A stretch of 64,000 nt of DNA from Pyropia yezoensis (lineage: Eukaryota > Rhodophyta > Bangiophyceae > Bangiales > Bangiaceae), in NCBI GenBank assembly GCA_009829735.1, contig CM020619.1, forward strand, positions 4,914,083 through 4,978,082, in the 5' to 3' direction. Shown piece by piece: positions 56,039-64,000 of this stretch. The notes below the pieces were generated by a model. It saw nothing but the letters and a program-made list of their open reading frames with translations, was not told where the DNA came from and did no database searches. Position 1 is the first letter of the stretch; each line of letters starts with the position of its first letter. Made by a program: the position numbers and the translations under genes.

Positions 56039-56533
56039 ACCGCCGCTGCCGCCCCCCCCACCGCCAGAGTCGTAGCCGTCCTCCCCCTCAGCGGGCGGCA
56101 TATCCCGCGACAGCGACCGCACGTCCACCGACCGGCGGCCCGCCGACGTGCGGCTGGCGCCCCCCGACGGGGACAGCGCGTCGGCGGTGGGGGAGCGGAC
56201 CACCACGGGCAGGCCCCGGGAGGCGGCGGCGGCGGCGACCACCCCCGTCCCGCCATTGGCCACAACGCTGCCGACAGCCGGTGGCGGCGGCGGCAGCGGC
56301 GGCGGCCCTGCCCCTCCCGCCGCCGCCGCCTCGGGCCTCGCAGGGTCCCGCACATAGTCCCCCCCGTGGACGGCACCGGTGCCGCCCATGGGGCTCATGG
56401 ACAGGCGCGTGTCACGGGCGGCGGCGGCAGCCGCCACGGCCGCCGCGGCTGTCGCGTCGTGGCCATTGGGCGGCTGCATGGAGGGGGATGGCGCGCCGAC
56501 GGTGGGGGCGGCGGCAGCGGGGGTGGGCGTCAT
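53151..56533 (-). CDS. SLC13/DASS-type anion transporter with two RCK-C domains, three exons
   Basis: Exons 56533-55373, 54984-53670 and 53226-53151. Intron 1 (388 bp, GGTAAGT...CTCAG) joins to NNAAILGGTVTLLGTSTS, the sodium-anion signature of the family. Intron 2 (443 bp, GTGGAT...CACAG) leads to a 76-bp last exon coding the final membrane helix (IIFGLPLQIVLAFVAVFL) and stop. A cytosolic Gly/Ala/Pro-rich N-terminus is followed by membrane helices, two TrkA-C/RCK-C domains (PRE.TVALLVES..., and RLVEVVISPTSLLVGRSVKE) and a second membrane bundle with NNAAVALVFPIAKTI. This layout is that of Chlamydomonas Na+/sulfate transporters and related bacterial proteins, so sulfate or a dicarboxylate is the likely cargo. 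The N-terminal frame differs from the core frame across the 28-base C run. Confidence 0.87.
56011..56038. repeat. Poly-C tract, 28 bases, inside the SLC13 N-terminus
   Basis: Codes for poly-Gly on the minus strand. Upstream coding sequence (56533 to here) and downstream core lie in different frames, so the true length is probably not 28, or varies. Confidence 0.9.
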
Positions 56534-57504
56534 GACCGTTGCACCGCCAGCATCCGCCCGACAACAAAGCGGCAGGGGGGAGCGGGGGGGGGGGGGGGGG
56601 GGAAGGGGACGTGGGCAAGGGCAAGGGGGGTGGGAGGGGAAGACGGCCGCTGCCACCAGCAGCCCACGGCGTGCCGTAGGGGGGGGGTGGGGCTGGCGAC
56701 GCGGCCCCGCCGTCAGCTGCTCCCCGGCGGTGCGCGCGCGCGCGCCCGTCAACGACCGCCGCAAGCCGCCGCGGCCACCGCGGCAGCAGCAGCGCCCGCG
56801 GGGGGGCCGGGGGGGGGGGGGGGGGCGGGGCGCCTGCCCGCAGCGTCGACGCGGGGGACGCCCGCGACGGCGGGTCGTGGCACCGACACGGGACGCCGGC
56901 TGTGCGGGAGGGGGGGGGGGGCGGGGGGTTGGGGGAGGGGAGGGAGGCGGGGCGGAAAGACTCGCTAGAGCAGAGACGGGCGGGTGGGGCCGGGCCAACG
57001 CGTGACTGTCACTCGGCGAGGAGGGGGAACGGGGGTCGCGGAGGGGAGGCAGTCGTGTGGCCGGCCCCGCGCTGGCAGGCAGGGTTGTGGGGGTGGTGGG
57101 GGGGGGGCGGGAGGGGGGGCCGCTGCGTGCGCGGCTGCGCGGCGCTGGGGCCGTGCCAACGGCGGCGGGTTGCGTTCCCGTCCCTATCCGTCGGGCAGTC
57201 GGCTGCTCCGCGCCGCGGTTGGGTGGGGGCGCCGATCCCCAACCGAGAACGCCCCCCCCCTCCAAACGGTACCGTACACACTGTAAGGGCCGAGGGCACC
57301 GAGCGCGGCGGAGCCGTCCGCCACCTACCGTCGCCTCCCCGCCCGCCCGGGCGCGACGCCGCGACTGACGCCCACCAGCTGGTGGCTGGCCAGGGTGTCA
57401 CCACCCCCCCCCTCCCCCCGCTCCCCGGCCTTCGCGACGGCGGCGCGTCCGCCCACACCCCCGCCGGCGGCTCACGCGCCCCCCCGCTCCCCGCGGCGGG
57501 GGCA

Positions 57505-57540
<36 letters not shown>

Positions 57541-57623
57541 CGCCGCCGCCCGCGTCGCGGGCGGCGGATGACCCCCGCGGCCACCGCCGCCGCGCCGCCG
57601 GCCAGGCGCCCCCCCCCCCCCGG
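56534..57623. other. Divergent promoter region
   Basis: Between the SLC13 gene (minus) and the glycosyltransferase-like gene (plus). Very G/C-rich with many G runs; ORFs crossing it have no domain. No other gene seen. Confidence 0.5.
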
Positions 57624-57741
57624 ATGCCCCCCTCGGACGATGGCCTGTCGCGGCGGCGGGCGCCGCCGCCGCCCGCAACGGCGGGGGCCCCCCCGGCGGG
57701 GAGCTTTGGCGCATCGGCCTCCCGCCTCCGCCGGTGGCTCC

Positions 57742-57797
<56 letters not shown>

Positions 57798-59153
57798 GGC
57801 GGCGGTGGGGGCGGCGTCAGCGGCGCCGCCGCGGTGGTCGGCGGGCTGCTCGGCCGGGCGGTGACGGCCCGCGGGGTGGCCCGCGCGGCGGCGGCGGTGG
57901 TGGCCGCCTGGGCGCTCGCGTCGACGGAGCCGTTCCCGCTCTACTGGGCCGCCTGGGTGGCCGCCGGCGGGCCCGCCGAGACGCCCCGCGCGTTTACCCA
58001 CGGCTGCGCCCCGCGGGCGGGCCGCGCCGCCGGCGGCGGCGCCCGCCTCGCCTACGTGGTGCCCCTCATCCCGTCGCAGGTGCCCCGGCTGGCCGCCACC
58101 CTCCCCGCCTGGGGGGACCCCGCCACCGCCCCGTGTGCGGCGGCTGCCGCCGACGCTGCCGCGGCGGCGGCGCCGCCGCCGCCGGCGAGGGTGGACTTGG
58201 TCTTTTACACCGACGGCCGCCGGTGGGCGGCCGCCGACCGGGCTGCGGTGGTGGCGGCGCTGCCCGCGGCGGCGCGTGCCTGCTTCCGCCGCCTCCGCTT
58301 TTTGGGCGCGGGCCTGCCGCCCGCCGCGTCGGTCAACCGCCACACCATCCACCCGCTGACGGGGATGGTCGGCACGGGGGGGTCCAACGGGCAGTTTCGG
58401 GCGGCGGTGGCGGTGGCGGCGCTGCGCGTTGCGGGGCGGGAGGGGGTGCTCGTGGCGGGCGCCGCCGCGGATGCCGCCCGGGGGGGGGCCGCCACCGACG
58501 CCGACGGTGCCCCTGCCGGTGAGGAGGCGGCCGAGGCCGCCGCAGCCGCAGCCGCCGCCGCCGCGTCTGCCGCGGCCGCTGCCGGCACCCGCGCGGGGGA
58601 CGGTGCCGCCGACGGTGCCGCGACGGCGGTGGGGGGCACGGCGGGCGCCCTCCTCGCTGCCGCGTACGATGTGGCGTTTTACGGGGAGCCCGACACGTGG
58701 CCCCTGCGCCCGCTGTGGCTACCCGCCCTGCAGGCCGCCGCGGACGGGCTGGTGGCCAGCGGCGGCTGGGTGGTGGGCTCCCCGATGCGGTACGCGCCCA
58801 AGTTCTTGGCCGGCTGGGAGCCCGCCCGCTCCGCCTATGCGCGGCACATCAACGGCAACGCGCTGTACCGGCTGGGCGACCCGTGCTTCGCCGCCTACCT
58901 CGACGCCGTGGCGGGCGCGTACGGCGACGCTGCGTTTGACGTAGCCTCCAACCTGTACCGCTCCCGCCTGGCCGCCGCGCGGGTGTGGCAGGACACGGCG
59001 TGGCGGTTTGGCTACACGGATGTGGTCGCCCACCTCAGCCTGACAGAGTACGACGACGTTGCGGCGCTGCGGGAGCGCCTGCCGGGCACGTTCCTGGTGC
59101 ACGGCAAGGCGCGGCTGGTACAGCCGGGGCAGTGGGGGTTCCTCAAGTACTGA
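57624..59153 (+). CDS. Glycosyltransferase-like type II membrane protein
   Basis: 509 residues. A short cytosolic start and poly-Gly tract ((GGC)n at about 57735-57800) precede one membrane anchor near residues 85-115 (AAAAVVAAWALAST). The luminal part begins LAYVVPLIPSQVPRLAATLP and DLVFYTDGRRW, the pattern of nucleotide-sugar-type transferases. It then has an acidic motif FYGEPDTWPLRPLWLPAL and HINGNALYRLGDPCF, a layout I associate with Golgi glycosyltransferases of algae. The exact family, donor sugar and acceptor cannot be told. An Ala-rich insert (about 285-335) splits the domain. One exon, complete. Confidence 0.6.
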
Positions 59154-60092
59154 GGGCGGGGTAGGTATGAATGTACCTACTGCATGTACGTACACATACA
59201 GTGCACCTGCTGGGGTTGAGAGTGGGGGAGGGGCGGGAGAAGGAAGGCTTTGCAATCTTCACTCTGTGTGCGCGTCGCGGGCTTGGACGGCACCGCACAC
59301 CGCGGGGGAGCTGGCGCCGCAACGGCCGAGGGGCGGCGGCGACCCGGGCGGGCGCGCCAACGGGCTGCAAAGGCGCCACGACAGCGCCCGGGGGGAAAGG
59401 GGCGGGAGGGGGGGGTTGGGGGGCCGACGTCGAGCGGCGCCCAGTGTCTGTGTGTCTGGGCGGGACACGCTGTGCAGGCGGCCGACCGGCCGGCCGGCCG
59501 GCGGCGCCAGCCGTCCGTCCCGCGCGTAGGCTGTGGGCGCTAACGCCCGTTACTGAGACCTGCGCGGCGCTGCGCGGTGGGCTGGGGAGAGGGAGCTGCG
59601 GCGGGTGGAGGAGGGGTCGGGCGGACCAGCCACAGTGTCGTGTGGGGAAGTGGGGAAGTGAGGCACCCACGGGCGCATCGTGCTGCCGGCCGGTCGCCAG
59701 GGTCAGAGGAGTCTAGCGCTGGGGCGTTCGTCAGCGGAGGGGGGAGGGTGCCACCAGCTATCGGCGGGGGGGTGTGCGCGTGGAAGGGGGCGGGGGGCGC
59801 GTCGGGGACAGCCGTGTTTACCACCACCACCACCACCACCACCACCACCGCGCCGACGCTCTCGGAAATCGACACGCGCGCGGACGGGAAGAGGGGAGGG
59901 GAGGACACGCCCCCCCGCCCCGCCCCCCTCCCCGCCTGCCCGCGTGGCCCCCCGAACGCACCGCACCCTGCACGCGCACCCGCCACACCCCACAGCCGCA
60001 CCTGCCCCGTGCAGCCGCGCCGGGTCCGTCCGCCAGCGGCGCCCCGCCCCCGTCGTCCTCTGCCGCGGAACCGCAGCCCCCGTGCCGTAGCA
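59154..60092. other. Convergent 3' region with an (ACC)10 microsatellite
   Basis: Lies between the 3' ends of the glycosyltransferase-like and FCP1 genes. It might contain a last exon of FCP1 on the minus strand; I looked for one and could not confirm it. (ACC)10 at 59820-59849. Confidence 0.5.
59820..59849. repeat. (ACC)10 microsatellite
   Basis: Ten perfect units. Confidence 0.9.
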
Positions 60093-63000
60093 TCACTTAC
60101 CACCGCTCTGGTCGGCGAGCAGCTCGCTCTCCAGGCGGGCGGCGAAGTCGTCAAGGTCTGACATGCCGCCGCCTCCGCCGCCGCTCCCCCCGACCGACGA
60201 CGACGGCCGCCGGTCGGGGGTGGGCGGCTTGGCCGCCGTCACAGGCACCCGGCCGGCCGCCGACAGAGGGCCACCGCCCCCCACCGCCCCATAGGTGCGC
60301 TTGCTGCCGCCACCCCCAGGGGCGCCATCCCGCCCGGCGGGCACGCCGTACCGTGCGCCGCCGCCGTGGCCGCCACCGCGGCCCGACGCCGACCGGTACG
60401 CACCCGCACTGCCCCCGACTGCCGCCCGCCCATCCCGCACACTCCGCGCCGCAGCCTCCCGCGCGGCCGCGTCGGCCAGCCGGGTCGCCCGCGCCGCACG
60501 GATGGTGGCGGCGTACTTGGCAACGTCGGCGGCCGACGGGGGGGCCCGCCGGCCCGCAGGAGCGGACTTGTCCCCGCCACCGCCGGCAGTGGTGGCAGCG
60601 GACGCGACCGCGGCAGGAGCCGCCGCCCCACCCCTGCCCGCGCCCGACGCAGCGGTGGCGGGGCCGCCGCCTGGCGCCCCTGGCGGCGGCGGGTAGAGCG
60701 CGTAGGGCAGTTCTGGCGCGCGGGCCCAATTGTCCAGAGACGCGCGAAGCCAGGCGGTCGTCACAATAAACACGCCGCCCAGCGCACGCGCGCGGCGGGA
60801 CTTGTCCGTCTCCCGCCCCCGGATGGGGTTGGCCACCACGTGCGTGGTGGCCGTCGCCGAAAAGGTCGCGTCCACCGTCGCGCCCGCCCGCACCGCCGCC
60901 GCGGCCAGCGGCTGGGTGCGGGCGAGAATCGCCAGCGCCGCCGCGTGGCGGGCACGCTCCCCCGCCGAGGCGCGCTCGCGGATGGGCGCGTGGCTCAGCA
61001 GCTTCGGAGTGCGGCTGCCGCTACCCCTGCCAGCCCCCTCGGACGGGAGCGGCGACGGGTACACGCCCGTCATGGTCAGTCGCACGCCGCGGAGGGTTTC
61101 GCGGCGGAGCGTGTCAAGGACGTCCTTAACGTCCGCGGGCACGCGCCAAGGCATGCCGGGTACGCCACCGGGCGAGCCGGGGCGGCTGAGTGAGCAGGGA
61201 TGCGGGACGGACACTAGCGCAGCGGCTGGCTTGATGGCGGGGGGGGGGAGCGCTGCGCCACCAATGCTGCGGCCGAGGCCCGGCGACGGCGCTCGCCGAG
61301 GACGCTTGAACGCTCGCGGCGCGGGGGCGGCAGCGCCGGGCCGCAACACGCCGGGGGGGGACTCGGACGGGGAGGACGGCGACGGCGTGCCCGCGGGCGA
61401 AGATGGCCGGCTGCGGGTGGGGAGGGGTGGCATCGCCGCGTCGGCGGCCACAAAGAACCGGCGGTGCGCCTCCATGAGGACAGCCAGCAGCTTGCCGAGG
61501 TGATCATCGTCCTCGGCGTCGGCGCGCGACCAGGTGGCCAGCACACGCTCCCGTTCGGCAGAGGTGTTGGGAGGGAGGGGAGCCGCCGTCGATTCGGGCG
61601 CAGCGACTCCCGCTGCATCGTCACTGATGACCACGCGTTCCTCATTTTCAGGCGCGGCCTTGGACCCCCCAGTGGCAACGACCTTCATGTCGCCCGTGTC
61701 CGAGGAGGTCTTGGCCTCTCCACTGGCAGCGACCTTCATATCCCCAGTGCCAGAGTAGGCCTTGACCTCCCCAGTGGCATCGACCTTCATGTCGTCCAAA
61801 CCAGGGCGGAACTTGGCCTCCCCATTGGCAGCGACCTTCATATTCCCTTGACCAGAGGTGGTCTCGGCCTTCGCATTGGAGCCGGCTGCCGCCGCGGCAT
61901 CGCCCGCGCTGGTGCTCGCGGACTTGGGGTCACTGGCGACAAGGACAGAGACGGCTGCGGTAGCCGAGTCCGGGCGTGTGGCACTGATGCCGGGCGCAGA
62001 GGCCGACGTGGCACCGGCTGGGGCACCAGCTGGAGCGGCTGCTCCCCCTTCACCCCCTCCCTTCCCGGCCGCCCCCCCTGCGGGCTCCTCCCGCGAGTAG
62101 ACGTCGGCAAACCCATTCCAAAACATGTAGGGCCGCGCCTTGACAAGGTTCCGCATCGGCTCGACCCCCCCCCCGCCGTCCGATCCCGGCGACCGCGGGG
62201 GTGCAAGCCACACATCGTCTCGATCATCGACGATGAGCACCATGGAATCGTCGCACGGAAAAACACGACGCAGGTTCTTGCGGTTGAGGGCACCCTCCCC
62301 AAAGTCCTCCCGGCTGGTCACCCGCCCCCGAAACAGGCTGCCGTCGCCACCGTCAAGGAGCGACGCAACGGCCGCAGCGTAGCGGCGGGTGCCCATGGTG
62401 TAAATGTGGAGCTCAAACGCTACGCGGGCGGCGGCAAGAAAGGCAGCTAGGCCAGGACGGAGCTTGACGTGCATTGGCCGGCTGGGATGGCCATTGGCGT
62501 CGACCAGGCACAGCGCGTGGATGCCCGCAGCGGCCACATCGTCGACACCACAGCCGCCATCGGGCCCCCCATCAAGGCCACCCGGCGGCGCGCCCCCAAC
62601 GACCGCCGCCACGTCGGCCGCCGCCCGCGGGTCGTCGGTCGCGTGGACGAGGGTGTGGTCCAGGTCGAGCACGAGCGACAGCCGCCGCTCAGAGAGCAGC
62701 CGCCGTGCGGTACCCGCGTCCACGGCGGCCGCTTCGTCCACCGTGACAGACAGGCCACCACCCGCTTCGTACGCCACGGCAAGGCGCGCCTTCGCAGTGC
62801 GGGCCTCGCCGGCGGCGGGCCGGTCACCCCCGCCGCCGCCGCCGCCATCGCGGCCGCGGACGGCGTCGCCCCAGGCGCCGCCACCGCCGCCACCGCCACC
62901 ACCACCCCAGTGGCCAGCCGCACTGCGACCGTCGTGGTCACCCTCATGCACCTTCGCCCCCCCCTCGGGGCCACTCCGCCCCCCCCCCCTGCTGCCGGCT

Positions 63001-63517
63001 AGCCTGTGGTCCGCCCCCGCCCCCCCCCTCTGGCTCCCTCCAACGTCGACCGCAATGCCCCATCCACATCCTGCGGCGTGTCGGCCACCTGCTCGTCCGC
63101 CACATCCGCGCCACACAGCGCACACAGCCCCCCAAACGCCACCGCGTGCGCACATGGGCGGAGGCGGCCAACCACCGTATGGGCGTCCACATTGGGCGGC
63201 AGCGGGGAGCCCGGCACGAGCGCACCCCCCGGGGGCCCAAACGGGCCGACCAGCGTCCCCGCCGCGGGGGCGATCACGTACGCCACCGCGCCGGTCAGGG
63301 GGTGGGTGAGGGTGGCCAGCCGCTGGCCCGACGTCACAGGGGTGTCCGCGGGCACGTGCCAGCCGGCAAGTGTCCACCCGCAACTCCCACTGCCGTCATC
63401 GCGACGGCCACAACCACCGGCGGCAGCAGCCAGCGAGGGGCCGCGGCGCACTGACAGCACCTCGTCGGGGAGGTGGATGGGGGTGGTGCTGTCAACGCCG
63501 GCGCGCAGGGTGGTCAT
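60093..63517 (-). CDS. FCP1: FCP1-type RNA polymerase II CTD phosphatase
   Basis: About 1140 residues from the ATG at 63517 (MTTLRAGVDS). FCP1 removes phosphate from the polymerase II tail so it can restart. The N-terminus is the biotinyl/lipoyl-like domain of FCP1 ending in the Cys motif CAHAVAFGGLCALCGAD. The FCPH catalytic domain has LVLDLDHTLVHA (DxDxT: both Asp and Thr present) and MVLIVDDRDDVW. A BRCT domain follows near 60740-61130 (GVRLTMTGVYP... TTHVVANPIRG... VTTAWLRAS), and an acidic tail (SDLDDFAARLESELL). The N-terminal domain and the core are in different frames, switching near the 9-base C run 63020-63028. GTAAGT at 60100 overlaps the stop codon, so a short further exon is possible. 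Confidence 0.88.
61655..61850 (-). repeat. Coding repeats, 4 x 17 residues, in FCP1
   Basis: Four tandem units of 17 residues (51 bases) of the type DMKVAASGEAKTSSDTG, between the catalytic and BRCT regions. Frame-keeping units in a disordered linker. Confidence 0.85.
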
Positions 63518-64000
63518 GGGTACGCGCGGCGCGTAGCCCGGCCAAGCGCAGAAAGGGGCAAGCACCCAGAGGAGGGCAGCCAAGGGGGGAAGGGGAATCG
63601 CACCACAAAATGGGTGGAAGGTCGGGGAGGGGAGTTGTCGCGACGGCGGCAGCGGCGGAGACGGCGCCGGCTTACCTCCACACGTCCACGAGGAAAGAGC
63701 TATTATTGAGAAGGAAAAAGAAACGCGCACACCACCGATGCGGCGGTGGGAGTGTAGCCAACCTCCACTGAGCCGCGGAGGTGCGGACGCAAGCAGCAGC
63801 GGGGAAAGGGGGTGGCGACCGCAGCGTGGCCGGTGCGTCCGTGACACGGGCGGTACTGGCAGTGGTGCGGGCGGGCGCGCGAAGCAAAACGGCCAAACCC
63901 GTGGCCGGCGGCGGCGGCGCCAAAACGGCGGCGCCGCCGCTGCCAGCACGACGCCCGCCGTCCTGTGGGGGGGGGGGGCCCTCGGGGGCCCTCCGTCGCC
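63518..64000. other. Upstream region of FCP1, no gene seen
   Basis: Probable promoter and 5' leader of FCP1 on the minus strand. A T/C-rich patch on the minus strand (about 63700-63735) is the only AT-rich part. The window ends in a G-rich stretch. Confidence 0.5.

Overview
The window is nuclear DNA of a GC-rich eukaryote. Several genes carry GT-AG spliceosomal introns, the two transposon types are eukaryotic, and the proteins are full of Ala, Gly and Pro homopolymers. Genes are large, mostly single-exon or with one or two short introns (155 to 443 bp). Intergenic DNA holds very long poly-G/poly-C tracts. High GC, few introns and a TE-rich background fit a bangiophyte red alga (Porphyra/Pyropia type) better than a green alga such as Chlamydomonas, which has many introns. 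No marker here proves this, so it is an inference.

Layout. 1-7440: right-hand part of a chromodomain-bearing Ty3/gypsy LTR retrotransposon whose left end lies outside the window. It has gag-protease, a full pol, two overlapping antisense ORFs and a 3' LTR at 6972-7440. 8986-9183: a mariner-like MITE. 9823-15220: a complete PIF/Harbinger transposon with 35-bp inverted repeats, a TGA target duplication, an accessory Myb-like ORF and a transposase with one intron. After 15.2 kb the window is host DNA, mostly minus-strand genes: an F-box/C2H2 zinc-finger protein; methionine aminopeptidase 2 (plus strand, divergent from the F-box gene); a BK/Slo-type potassium channel; a small cysteine-rich secreted or surface protein; two MYND-finger genes, the second broken in frame; a condensation-type (HxxxDG) acyltransferase; an ionotropic glutamate receptor-like channel; a BED zinc finger fused to what looks like a degenerate threonine deaminase; a small basic protein; an SLC13/DASS-type anion transporter with two RCK-C domains; a glycosyltransferase-like protein; and an FCP1-type RNA polymerase II CTD phosphatase.

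The genes do not form a pathway. Three of them (K+ channel, glutamate receptor-like channel, SLC13 transporter) handle ions or anions at membranes, and three or four are zinc-finger or ubiquitin-linked proteins. A repeated technical theme is that several host genes change reading frame at or near poly-G or poly-C runs, most simply explained by homopolymer length error or variation. The most striking observations are the BED/threonine-deaminase pseudoenzyme fusion, a heptamer (CAAGTTG/CAACTTG) scattered at high density on both strands through the whole retrotransposon including its LTR, the antisense ORF pair in that element, and the intron that splits the TVGYGD filter of the potassium channel.
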